64,000 bases of DNA from Oryza sativa Japonica Group (taxonomy: Eukaryota > Streptophyta > Magnoliopsida > Poales > Poaceae). The notes under the pieces were generated by a model. That model was given only the letters and a program-made list of their open reading frames with translations, was not told the origin of the DNA and searched no databases. The position numbers and the translations under genes are program-made. The stretch lies in contig NC_089045.1 in the NCBI RefSeq assembly GCF_034140825.1, forward strand, positions 1,794,501 through 1,858,500, given 5' to 3'. Position 1 is the stretch's first letter, and each line of letters starts with the position of its first letter. Shown here one piece after another: positions 32,111 to 44,482 of this stretch.

Positions 32111-35100
32111 TTAGGCAGAGGCTCCATCGCCGCCAAATACGTTCTCCAGAAAGCCATTTTCGCTGAGATGGCCGACGTCTCCACACCTCTCAAGGATCCA
32201 CCGGCCGGTGACGCCGGAAATGCGGAAAATGTTCAGTGAAGTATTGGGAATTTTCCTGCGAATCGACCTGTTGGGTGGATCAGTGTGCCGGCAGAGTTCT
32301 AGTATGGCAGCACCATGGCCGACAACAATCACCCGCTCCCCTGTCAATGCAACATTAGCAAAACATCTTCAAGGTTCCAGGATAGCAGCTTGTCAGGATA
32401 AGGTGTACAATGGCATACACAAATGAAATGGAGTAAAAGTTCGATTTTTTTTTATGACAGTTTGATACTTACCGATATGATTCTGAGCAACTTTGTTCAG
32501 GTAGGAGATGCACCGCTCACTTAACTGATTAAGACTTTCTCCACCACCCTAAACATCATTTGAAACAATGATAAACTTTTCAAAAGTTATATAGTACTAG
32601 TCTATCTATCTATCTATCTATTATATACTAAAAGTCCATTAAACTTCCTACAAACGCTCTTAAACCGCCACGTGGGACTCCTAAAAACGCTCCTAAATCG
32701 CCACATGGCATTCTAATATATTAGAAATATCTAGCCTTTAATTTTCACTTAAATAGGTGGGTCCATTATTTTAGACCATTAGATTAGCTTAGATTAAAAA
32801 AAGTCAATTAGTCCTCCCCTCATCTCACGAGCGCATATGTACGCCCCAATGGCACGCATGTAACATACGTGAAAGTGTGCCCCACCTTTTTTTTTACTCC
32901 CCCCCAAACTTTTACAATATATTTATATCACCTCATTTTTATGCCATTGGTATTTTTGAGCGTATATTTGCTGAAACCACAAAATATTTCAGCAGGTTGT
33001 TACATAGACAGTCCCAAAATAAATCATTCGATCCTCGATTTTCATGTTAAATCAGATGGACAAGTTATTTTATACATTAGATTAGATCTATAAAAAAAAA
33101 ACCATCCAAACCAAAAAGAATATCCTATGTATGTATAAATATATAGCACTATTCACGTGAAAAAAGCCAAAAAGAATCTTCCTGTGTACGTATACTTACT
33201 CCATTATATTATTCACCGAATAAAAATATTTTTATTATATGAGATATAAATTGGTGAGTCCATTATTTTAGATTTAGATTAAATTAAAAGAAGAGTTAGT
33301 CCCTCCCTCTCATCTCACCCGCGTGTACGTACACCTGCTTCATCCCGTTTGTACCCAGGTAAGGTATGTGCCCTCATTTCTTTCCCTCCCCCCATTTACC
33401 CCTTTTTTACCCTACAACCTCTACTTTTTTAGATGTTTTAAATAGTGGGCTAAGCCATAAATAGTGGGCTAAGCCATTTAGCGGTTAGTTCTCAAACAGA
33501 TATAGCGGCAGCTATAGCGGGCTAAATAGAGCTATAGTGGCTAAATTGTACATGAGAGCAAATAGCTAAACCCTTTTCAAACAACTATAGCGGGAGATTT
33601 AAAACCCTGCTTTTTTATGCTATTGACATTGTTTGAGTGAGTGTATATTTGATCATTCATCTTCGTATTAAAATTATGTAATTATAATAGGAGATTCTAG
33701 AAATTCCGACCTTCGATTTTTATTTAAATTGGTGAACCAGTTATTTTATAGCATTAGATCACATCTATTAAAAATATTTCATATGTACATATGTTGTACA
33801 TATGAATACATAGTACTGACAAGAAAAAAAGCCAAAAAGAATATCTTGTGTATATATGTTACCCTCCTTAAAAAAAATTGCATGGATTTCAAAGAAAATG
33901 AATGGCCTATATTAGAGGGCACCTAACCCCTAAACTTCCTACAAACTCTCTCAAGCCGACACGTGGGACTCCTAAGAGCATGTACAATGTAAATGCTCTA
34001 AAAACGCTCCTAAGTTGTCACATGGCGTTATAATAAATTAGAAAAGTTTATTGATTTTCCATTAAATCGGTGAACACATTAATTTTAACCATTAGATCTC
34101 TCTAAAATTCAAAATTCCGGTAGCCAGCACGTACTCCCTCCTAGCCACCCTCCAACTCTTCCCTTCTCTCTTATTTTTAGCTAACTTTTTCTATTATTTA
34201 GCTAACATAGATCTATCTTAAGATTTTGAAATTACGCTCATCTGGAAAAAAGAATCACGTGTAGAAAAAGTCCTCTATCTCTCCATGGACGTGCACGTAC
34301 ATATGTACCTACCCTCTTTGTTTTCTTTCCTCTTTTTTTCCCTTCAGGTTAGATGAGATAGAAAATCAATATTCGTATTAAATATATTTTAAGTTGTAAA
34401 AATACACTCTAATAAATTAGAAAAACATCTAGAAAATGTGAGAAAAAAAACCTAAAATATCTAGCCATCAATTTTTATTTAAATTGATGGATCTGTTATC
34501 TCCGACCATTAGATTAAATCCTATTAATAATCTCTCTCCTAATCTCCCTCAGCGCACTGACGAGAGAAATGTACGTACGTACGACTTGTAAAAAAGCCGA
34601 AAATACATATACAATTGTAACATACATTTAAAAATATAAAGTGGAAAAACATAAAAATATAATTATGTCATTAAAAACGTGCATTTGCTTCCTTCTTCTT
34701 CCTTCTCTTCTACATGTATAGACGAAATTGTAATTATTAGGAGTGGTAATAAATTTGAAGAAATTATAACTTCATAAACATAGATTATATATATCATCTA
34801 TATATGTCTAAATTAGCTCCACAAATTTTTGAAAATAAATTTTATAAAACTATATTATTTTACCCTTTATATTAACAATATAATATATTTTTTACTTAAA
34901 CCGATGTATCTATTATATCAAATCATTATTTTATATCAAAATTTTAAAAACATGTTGTTCAATATAAATGTTACGCAATAATATTCTCTACCAGTAAATT
35001 GCCAATTTATGATCTATATTAACTAATATTTTACATTAATTACTGAGCCCACTATTTTATATTATTTTTAATAAAAATATTTTGACATCGGTTTTCAGTT

Positions 35101-36749
35101 AAACTGATGGACCTATTAACTAGACCTATTAAGGACCTATTAACAACCATTCCATATCTATCTTTTATAAAAGTAAAATGAAACTTCTAAAGACCTCGCA
35201 CATGTGCATGTTTGCTTTCTGCACGTATGACGAAGCATCGTACCTAAGGCAGCTAAGGTGATCCGATAAACACTATTCATACCAATTAAATTTATATAAT
35301 TTTTCTCTTATTTCAAACAAATATTTTTCCAAAGAAAACAAACAAACATGAGAAAAAGAAATAAAAAGAAAAGCTTCAAACAATTGCTGATATTTTGCAC
35401 TACCCAACCAAGCAATTCTGCAAATGATTTGTGTCCTAACAAAAATTCTTTAAAACTTTAGAAAAGAATATGAAAATTTTGAACTTCTACGAAGGGAAAA
35501 ACAATCTAACCGTTAATCTATCCTTAATTTGGTTGTCACTAAATCACGCATCTTCATGAGACGATTCGATCACAATAACTTTGAGTACTTGCTATCGCAA
35601 TTTTTACTTGTAGCAATATTGTATGGTATGTGTTCAAATAGTATACATGATATTTACTTTTCGCAAACGCGTATACATGATATTTACTTTTCGCAAACGC
35701 ATATACATGATATTTACTCACTCAGTCAAAAGTAAATTCAAATGTCATATGACCTTGATCTATCTTCTAAGTCAATGAATATGGTTTTCAGATATATCCA
35801 ACCTATGATTTGCCCTTATAAGATATAATTTCTAAAGAAATTATAATATTACGTTATGATAGTACGGATGCCCGCGCATCGCGTGGGCCACCTTCCTAGT
35901 GCTACAAAATGGTATACACTCATTCCACTTCTGATTTGACAGACCTAGACAAAGTTACATTTCTCGGGTTATAAGTGTTCCAAAGAAAAAATACAGTTTG
36001 GAACTTACCGGCAATTCGTGGTTTCTGTCATCAAAGTCCAAACCATTTTTGACTTCAAAATTAGCGAAGCCTTTGAAAACGCTTGGGCTTTTATTCACAG
36101 CATCATCCCACATCAAACCTTGCAGATATCCCATGTGCCTTTCTCTTAGTGCTTCAGTCAACATTAACTGAAACAAATTATTGGTGTTACTCATGGAGGA
36201 GCAGGCAGGAAAAAGCAGGCTAGAAGAACTCACGTTTGATACATCACAGGCTTTCGCTATGATTTCTGCAGTCTCAGCAGCACGCTTCAGATCAGACGAG
36301 TATATAGCAGCTGGCCTAGCTTCTCTTGCCAGACGACGAGCCACCTTATAAGTTTGCATCAGATCGATTCATTCAGACAGAAAATGTCAAATTAAACTAC
36401 CAATGCTGTATAATATCATAAATCCACATATTGGTCGGTTCTGGTTTGAAATTTTGAGCAAGTTTGTTGATAAAAACAGTAAATTTTGAGCCAGTGTGTA
36501 TCGTACCACAACAGCCTGCTGTTTTCCAATCTCGTTCAGCTCTGGATCCATTTGCCCCTATTGCTGAAGTACAGTGTTCTATCAGGAGTATGTATTTTCA
36601 GTTTTCCAACACTACGAGAATCGTCAGAAGGACAAAGCAACAGATGCTTGGTGTTGGCTACCGACCTGAACGATGCGGGAGGCGTTCCACGACGTCTCGC
36701 CGTGCCGGACAACCACCAGCTCCACGAACCGATCGACCTCCTTCGCCAT
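32111..36749 (-). CDS. Histidine phosphatase (PGAM-like) family protein, copy 1, six exons
   Basis: Exons (minus strand): 36749-36666, 36557-36507, 36344-36234, 36167-36009, 32548-32473 and 32340-32111, all with GT/AG junctions and lengths 84, 51, 111, 159, 76 and 230 nt, giving 236 residues. Catalytic features: VVVRHGETSWN (phospho-accepting His16), SSDLKRA, the ERHMG loop with the acid Glu, GGGESLNQLSERC, and VVGHGA with the second catalytic His. This family contains phosphoglycerate mutase-like phosphatases, including plant metal-independent phosphoserine phosphatase-like proteins; the exact substrate is unknown. Exon 4 is 27 nt longer than in copy 2. Intron 4 is 3.46 kb because it holds a Helitron. 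The ORF reaches upstream of the chosen Met36749, but homology starts near MAKEVDRFVE. Confidence 0.82.
32617..35899 (+). mobile_element. Helitron (non-autonomous), about 3.3 kb, in intron 4 of PGAM gene 1
   Basis: The 5' end is TCTATTATATACTAAAAGTC, preceded by A. The 3' end is CTAG (35896-35899), followed by T and preceded by a hairpin (GCCCGCG...CGCGTGGGC, 35870-35888) at the usual short distance. There is no target duplication, as expected for Helitrons. The 5'-terminal block (ACTTCCTACAAACGC...GCCACGTGGGACTCC) recurs degenerate near 33930, so the element may be nested or internally duplicated. A 30-bp tandem repeat lies at about 35645-35725. No Rep/helicase or captured gene is recognisable. 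The 5' start is uncertain by a few TCTA units. Confidence 0.8.
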
Positions 36750-37499
36750 GGTGACAGCTGGCACCTGACCGCCGCGGCCGCAGGCGAGAGGGAACAGAGG
36801 ATACCTGACAGCCGCCGTAGCCGGCGAGATTGGGCGGAGGGTGGCTGCTAACCTCAGCCACCGGCGACCAGCAGGTCCTGCGGCCTGAATTCTTGGACGA
36901 ACTGTGCCTCGCATATGTCCTCCCGGACCACACGTAACATCAGTTATCGGGTCATTTCAGTATTTGTAACCACTAACCACTATCCAAGGATGGCGACGCA
37001 GTACGAATAAACAAAATCTGATGAGTGAAAAGCAAGAGACCACGTTTTCCTCGTGCACAAACCCGGTAAAATCCACTTCTGAACACAACCGTACAAGTAA
37101 AGTGGTAACACGCCACCGATAGAAGTTTTTTTTGGAAAGTACCGGCACAAAACAGTGTGAAGATTTTATATTGATATATAGTAGCGAAAAATTACATGGT
37201 TACAACCCTAAGAGATTATAACCAACACCACTACCTGCTATTAGCTCCTCATATAACCGAAAATAAACTGACACCGAACCAGTCGTCGCTAAGCGTGACC
37301 GATTGCCGTCAGACCTTAAGGGGCCGCAACGCCCCACTGAAACCAACTCCACACAGAAGATCGTCGCATGTTCGATCGCCACCGATAGAAGTGATGCATG
37401 AGATGAAAGCATTATGATTCCCAAACTATTAGAAGCATGCATATATATAACAAAGTTATATATAACAAAGTTCAAAATTCTTATTGCGATTATGGAGCA
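36750..37499. other. Upstream region of PGAM gene 1 and intergenic DNA
   Basis: 36750-36930 is GC-rich leader/promoter sequence. The remainder is mixed AT/GC DNA without a supported gene. Confidence 0.45.
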
Positions 37500-37735
37500 T
37501 ACATAACCTCTCGAGGATCCAACGGCCGGTGGTGCTAGAAATGTGGAAGACGCGGATCGAAGTGTCAGGGATTATCCTGCAAACTGAGTTAGTTGGATAC
37601 TTAGATCGGCATGCCAACAGAGTTCCTCAATAACAAAGGTCGGAATTTCTATTTCATTACCTGAAAAAAACAGAGTTCCTCAATGAGTCAATGCTCGCAC
37701 CATGGGAGACCATAATCACCCGCTTAACGTACATG
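37500..37735 (-). pseudogene. Fragment of a third PGAM-like gene (exon 6 only)
   Basis: The sequence matches the last exon of the PGAM genes (compare 49260-49440: CTCTCGAG(A/G)ATCCAA, GCCGGTGG, GACGCAGATCGAAGTGT, CCATGGGAGACCA). It is interrupted by an inserted segment and a partial duplication around 37620-37690 (the AGAGTTCCTCAAT block occurs twice). No other exon is present. It is closer to copy 2 than to copy 1. Confidence 0.7.
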
Positions 37736-37759
37736 CAAAGACCTCGGCGTTAAAATTAC

Positions 37760-38015
37760 TCCTCTCCCGCAGGTTGTGCCTGAGCACATTCGCCCCCGAG
37801 CGCAACCACCGCGGGTGGTGCTCGGGGTATGTCCATCCCTGGGTGCAGCCTCCTGCGAGCGGTGCTCGGGGCACATCGAGGCCCGAGCACGATCCCCATG
37901 GGAGGTTCTCGAGGCACATCCGCCCCCGGGTGCGACCCCCTGTGGCAAGTGCTCAGGTCACATTCAGCCTGAGCGGTGCTCGGGGCACCTCTCTCTCGTG
38001 CTTGGCCTTCGAGTG
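37760..38015. repeat. GC-rich imperfect repeat (GTGCTCGGGGCAC motif)
   Basis: Three to five imperfect repeats of about 50-65 bp share GTGCTCGGG, CACAT and CGCCCCCG/GAGCAC blocks. The copies alternate partly in inverted sense because the motif is near-palindromic. No gene recognised; it lies directly beside the LTR element. Confidence 0.55.
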
Positions 38016-38073
38016 CTCGGGGAAGTAGTAACGAATGAAGTCCACTAAACTTTGCATTTAATATGAAAGTAAC

Positions 38074-39298
38074 TTTGGGATCGAATCACAAGAACTAAGC
38101 CAATCAGAGGGGGTTGAATGGTTGTTATACCCAAAAACCGAAAACTTTTAGCGGAAATAAAAGTTACCCTCGAAATCGATAGATCGCGGTCTGACCAAAG
38201 TTGTTGCGCCGGTCTGACCGCTTGATGAACGTCGGTCTGACTGATGTAGATCGATCGGTCGAACCGCCGAGATTGCCTGCCGCCGACTCCTGTCGCCGCC
38301 GGTCTGACCGCCGTGTACCCGCCGGTCTGACCGCCGCGGTACCGCCGGTCTGACCACCGGTGAGTTGCCGGTTAGACTGCCAAAACCCGGTGAAACACAA
38401 ATCGAAGAACTCTCAAAGTAGATGACAACTTTATTGCTTCTCTCTGTGTTTACAAAGTGCACCAACAGCACTCCTTACAAAAATCTCGACTAAACTCGAA
38501 ACACTAGCTAAACTAGCAACTCAATTGCTCTCAAAAGCGATACAAAAACAATCAAAGGAAGCCTCACGCTCCCCCTCTATTTATACATGAGGTAGGCAGC
38601 CTAAAGCCACGAACCAAACTCATACTAAGAGTTCTAAACACCTTAGGAAACCCTCTAGTACAAGAAACAAACTTTGCATAACCAATCGTACAAAATTTGG
38701 ACTCCTTCCAAATTCGACTCTGCATCCCATACGCACACAATACCTCCATCGTATGTCATATGGAATCTTCACCAACCACGTGCATCAACTCTAGCCTTAG
38801 TATCCCACATGATATCTGACCACCATGGACATTGTCTTACCACCAAGCCGACTCCCGGTCCATCACCGCAAATACTCTCCCGAGGCATCGAGTCATCTAC
38901 ACATGAAACAAACAAAGAAACCATATTTCGAGTCCAAGCTATCCCAACTTGACTCATTAGTAGCAAACAACAGTATTACATACGTATAGAATCCATCGAG
39001 AAGCCATAACCATGAAACAATCACGGATATCCAAAGAAACAACCCGAAACCGAAACCGACACAGTGTCGGCCGGTCAGACCGCGGGCCTGGCCGGTCTGA
39101 CCGCACACATAGCGCCGGTCTGACCGGCAACCTCTGCCTGGTCGGACCGGACACATAAAATAACAGAATCCGATCATCACCTGAAAATTGATTATCTCCA
39201 AAACCACTTCGACGATAATCTCCAAATATCAAACCAAATAATCACAGATGCCAATTGTTCATCACAGAATAAGGATCAAAACACACTTTGATCTTACA
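38074..39298 (-). repeat. 3' LTR of the copia-type element
   Basis: Pairs with 43247-44477. It contains about ten (C)GGTCTGACC-type motifs. The outer end is slightly eroded. Confidence 0.85.
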
Positions 39299-40054
39299 AT
39301 CTCCCCCTTATGAATACATTGGCAAACCTCATCAAAAAATGTTTTGGTGTTTAGAAAAATAAAAACAAAAAGCACACTTAAAAGAAAGAAATTCCCAATT
39401 GAGTCAAAAACATGCTCTTCTTAAAAACTCTTCTCTTCTCCCTTTGCTTGTCCTAAAAATCCAAAAAACCAAAAATTTTTACCTTACTTCTCCCCTTTTT
39501 GACAATGATTTCATCGAGCATTGGAATTATGTTCATTAATGTTCAAGAGCTTAGCACACATATAGCATATCAAGTCATGTGTTGCAATAAAAAGAAGATG
39601 AACACATCTATAATATAACAAGCATGTATTAAAGTATAACCATGAACCAAAGATTTTACAATTAAGCTTGAATCAACAATCAAAATTCATGATTTCATAC
39701 GATTTATAATGCAACATCTTAACAAGCACATAGGTTGAAGAATAAACACTAAACACATATACTTATTGCATTTATCACTCTTTCTCAAATAACCTTTAGC
39801 ACAAAATAACCAAGAGAATTTTTTTTCAACCTTTTTTGAGCCTTTTTGCTCATATTTTTTCCCCTTATATTCCAGGTACGTCCCTGTCGTCAAGACTATT
39901 TCCAGGGATTCGGCACCCATTATTTTGCTCACATCGAATACGTCCTTATCGTCAAGACTGTTTCCAAGGATTCGGTATTCATTTCTTTCATATTTTTTAT
40001 TCTTTTTTTCACAATGAGCAATTAAAGCTATTTGAGGACTAACAAGTCAATAAA

Positions 40055-40056
<2 letters not shown>

Positions 40057-40101
<45 letters not shown>
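40057..40101. repeat. AT dinucleotide microsatellite
   Basis: About 22 consecutive AT units inside the non-coding part of the LTR element; expected to be length-polymorphic. Confidence 0.97.
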
Positions 40102-40104
<3 letters not shown>

Positions 40105-43100
40105 CATTTATAAATCAAACCATATGCTAGCATCAACATTGCATATTTTCTTAATTCAAGTGAAAGAATTAGTGTCATGCATCATCTCCCTTAAAAACAA
40201 AATCTAAATCTCATGAAAAAACTAGAATACATACAAGCTATGCTAGAGACAAATAAACCTTCAAAGTATTGCAAGCATGCACAAGAAAATACCATATGTA
40301 TAAAACAAAGCTCTCTTTTCTCAGTTTTTTCATTGTCATATTATTGCTTGATAAAACCATGAGGTACAAACTCCCCCTCAAAACATGCCAAAAAGATTCA
40401 CGAATAAGCACTAACTCCCCCTCAAAATAACCTACAATTCTCCCCGAACAAAAATCAAGAAGAAATCAAAGATTTTGAAAAAGACATCCAATTGCCAATG
40501 ATATCACCAAAGACCTCATGAATTGACATGTATCCACTTGTATTAACAAAAACTACTACCTCAAACACTAGCATATGAAAAGCTAATAATTAAGAAAGTA
40601 GAACCAAAAATATGTCAATCCAAAAGTAAATTGATGTTACCTTGAAAAGCAATCGTCATCTCAAAATTGAACACTCATGGGGAGTATGCCGCCAAAAATA
40701 CCTACAAACGAGAAGATGTCGTGGCCTCCGTGTTGGGGTTAGAAATAAGTAATTTTGGAATCCAACACTGAGTCACACGACCTGTAGAACCAGTAGGTAC
40801 ATATGCACTTACAAAATCAGAACCAGACTTACCTGAAAACTTACCTTGTCGCTTCACAAAAGCCTGATTTGAATTTCGCGAAAAATTGCCCCGAGGCCGG
40901 TCTGACCACTGCTGTACCTGCGGTCTGACCGGGCCTGGCAACCGGTCTGACCGCCGGTTCAACTGCGGTCTGACGGCTGGCCGGTCTGACCGACTGGTCA
41001 GTGCCGGTCTAACCGTGGTCCTCAAATTAAAACCCGATTTCTGCCAACGTCGTTTTGCAAAAGTAATTTCTCTTTCCTTTTTCTGTTTATGGGCAAGTCT
41101 AAAACAAAAACCAACCAAACGTCCATCTTTTCCACAAAAAGAACAAGTGTACATCTCACGACAAGTTTGTGAAGTAGATGGTTTTGCACCAACAGAAGAT
41201 TTTCCATTCACAACATTTGATTTCGAAGAAGATGCATTCAAAGAAGACATGATGCCAACAGATTTAAACACAATATTCTTAGGTTCAGTTTCAATCAAAA
41301 TTTCACCTCTCCTAGCAACACCCAAAACAGTAGGAGGATGTCTAGTATGATAAACATAAGGATCAAAACCTAAACCACGATTGTGTGTGCTAACCTTAGA
41401 TTGATCAAGAATCATGTTGAGATTCTTTTTACCTTCAGAAAACCTTTGCAAAGAACTTTTCAAATAAGAAACCTCCTGAGTAAGAATAGCACAATTTTTG
41501 CAAGCATCCAAAAGACCATTTTGTTTTCTACAAGTTGAGCAAGAAAACACCTCATCTTGTTTAACAATTTCTTCCATGTGTTTAACACGCCCTAAAGCAT
41601 CTTTCAACTTCAATTCATTCAAAACACACTTTGAACAATCTTGAGAAATCAAAACACCATTGTTTTGTTTTGCCTTATTTGCACATGAAGCATTGACCAA
41701 AGAACTTGCACAAAAAGCAACTTTGTATTTTTTTCAAAACGTTATTTGTCAAAATCAACTCATCAACAACACGAGCATGTAAAGCAAATCCAAGAGCAAA
41801 AGAAGATTCCAACTTTTTAGATTTTTCAATCTCAAATTCCAATTTCTTGCAATTAACAGAATAGACATCTCGCAAAGCATTAATTTCAGAAAATAAAACT
41901 TCACAAGATTGACAATTATCATCATTAGGAATCAAAGATTTTAATCTAGCAATTTCAGCATTAAGAATCTCAATAGTGTTATCCTTCTCATCAAGCACAA
42001 TAGAACATGTTTGAAGTTTCTTAGCAAATTTGTAAGCAGCATATTCTAATTGATCATAACTAAGCTTTTCTTCATTATCATCATCAGATTCATCAACATC
42101 AGAACTTGCATTACGAGCAATAAAAGCTGTATCAACAACTTGCTTACCTTTGCTCTCATCTTCATCTTCCGATTCATCAAAAGCTTTTATGATTTCTTGG
42201 ATTAACCACTGCATACAATGATTCTTCTTCTCCTTCTCCTTCATGTTCTTCTTTTTGTTCACGTCATCATCTTTGACTCTACCATCATCTTCCTTCTTTC
42301 CTCTCTCAAGCTTAGGACAATGCGAGCGAAGATGATCAAGTGCTCCACACTCAAAACAACGATTCGGTTTTCCTCTTTTCTTGTTCCTAACATTTTTCAT
42401 AGCTCGAGAAGATTTGTTAGATAACAAAACCAAGTCCTCCTCCTCGAACTATTCGAGTTGATCATCGGACATGGCATTAAATAAAGCAAGAACAGATGAC
42501 TTCGATGAAGAAGCGCCAACATCCAAAGAAATCGAGGAAGAAATCAAAGCACTAGACTTAGAATCAACTTTACGAGCAAGAATATTCATCTCATGAGTTT
42601 TCAATTTTGTGTAAAGCGAATCCAAAGTCAAAGTAGACATGTTAACAGACTCCTGAATAGATGTAACTTTCATATCCCAAATAGACATGTCAAGACCATT
42701 CAAAAAGTGACGAGAAATCTCAGATTGTGGATAATTAGCATCATAAAAAGAATCAACAGATCTAAGATTACTCAAAGTTTTATTAAACCGAGAAAGATAG
42801 TCATCTAAAGCTTCTCCAGGTTTCATCTCAAATTTAATGTACTCCTTTTTGAAAAGATCACGACGAAGTTCTTTAATATTATTTGTTCCTTGATGAAAAT
42901 TACTCAAAGCAATCCAAATCTCATGAGCAGTTTGAAGATGAGCAACACGATCATAATCCGAACGAGAAATCCCACTCAAAAGAATATTGCGAGCTTTGCA
43001 ATTTTGTTCCAAAGCAGTTTTTTCAGCAGCAGTATTAATAGCTTCAGGAATTACATAAGGATGAGAAACTTTTCTCCAAATATCATAATCTTCAACCATA

Positions 43101-43246
43101 ATGTAAGATTTCATCCTACTACACCAATGAGAAAAATCCGTTCCATCGAAAACATGAGGCTTAGTTGAAAACCTAGCGGGAGTAGCCATGGCAAAAACTC
43201 TAGATCGATAAAAATCCAAAGAAGCAAACAAGGCTCCGATACCACT

Positions 43247-44477
43247 TGTTGGATCGAATCACAAGAACTAAGCCAACCAGAGGGGGGTGAATGGTTGGTA
43301 TACCCAAAAACCGAAAACTTTTAGCGGAAATAAAAGTTACCCTCGAAATCGATGGATCGCGGTCTGACCGAAGTTGCATTGTTGCGCTGGTCTGACCGCC
43401 TGATGAACGTCGGTCTGACCGATGTAGATCGATCGGTCGAACCGCCGAGATTGCCTGCCGCCGACTCCTGTCGCCACTGTTCTGACCGCCGTGTACCCAC
43501 CGGTCTGACCGCCGCGATACCACCAGTCTGACCGCCGGTGAGTTGCCGGTTAGACCGCCGAAACCCGGTGAAACACAAATCGAAGAACTCTCAAAGTAGA
43601 TTACAACTTTATTGCTTCTCTCTGTGTTTACAAAGTGCACCAACAGCACTCCTTACAAAAATCTCGACTAAACTCGAAACCCTAGCTAAACTAGCAACTC
43701 AATTGCTCTCAAAAGCGATACAAAAACGATACAGGGAAGCCTCACGCTCCCCCTCTATTTATACATGAGGTAGGCAGCCTAAAGCCACGAACCAAACTCA
43801 TACTAAGAGTCCTAAACACCTTAGGAAACCCTCTAGTACAAGAAACAAACTTTACATAACCAATCGTACCAAATTTGGACTCCTTCCAAATTCGACTCCG
43901 CATCCCATACGCACACAATACCTTCATCGTATGCCATAGGGAATCTTCACCAACCACGTGCATCAACTCTAGCCGTAGTATCCCGCATGATATCTGACCA
44001 CCACGGACATCGTCTTACCACCAAGCCGACTCCCGGTCCATCACCGCAAATACTCTCCCGAGGCATCGAGTCACCTACACATGAAACAAACAAAGAAATC
44101 ATATTCCAAGACCAAGCTATCCCCAATTTGACTCATTAGTAGCAAACAACAGTATTACATACGTATAGAATCCATCTAGAAGCCATAACCACGAAACAAT
44201 CACGGATATCCAAAGAAACAACCCGAAACCGAAACCGACACAGCGTCGACCGGTCAGACCGCGGGCCTGGCCGGTCTGACCGCACACATAGAGCCGGTCT
44301 GACCGGCAACCTCCGCCCGGTCGGACCGGACACATAAAATAACAGAATCCGATCATCACCTGAAAATTGATTATCTCCAAAACCACTTCGACGATAATCT
44401 CCAAATATCAAAACCAATAATCACATATGCCAATTGTTCATCACAGAATGAGGATCAAAACACACTTTGATCTTACA
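43247..44477 (-). repeat. 5' LTR of the copia-type element
   Basis: Runs from TGTTGG to CTTACA on the plus strand (TGTAAG...CCAACA on the coding strand), next to the primer-binding site. Confidence 0.88.
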
Positions 44478-44482
44478 GTGAC

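Larger units (their letters stand above)
38074..44477 (-). mobile_element. Copia-type LTR retrotransposon, gag-only, about 6.4 kb (fossil)
   Basis: Two LTRs of about 1.23 kb (38074-39298 and 43247-44477) enclose a 3.9-kb internal region. Read on the minus strand, a GTGGTATCGGAGC-type primer-binding site (Met initiator tRNA type) follows the 5' LTR, and an AAGGGGGAGA polypurine tract precedes the 3' LTR. The flanking 5-mers GTAAC and GTGAC match at 4 of 5 positions. Gag-type frames lie between about 40.7 and 43.2 kb, including a DUF4219/UBN2-like capsid region and a CX2CX4HX4C zinc knuckle. No protease, integrase, reverse transcriptase or RNase H is seen, so it is non-autonomous. It looks slightly broken (a few breaks). 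LTR divergence by eye is roughly 4%, suggesting an age of the order of one to two million years. Confidence 0.82.
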
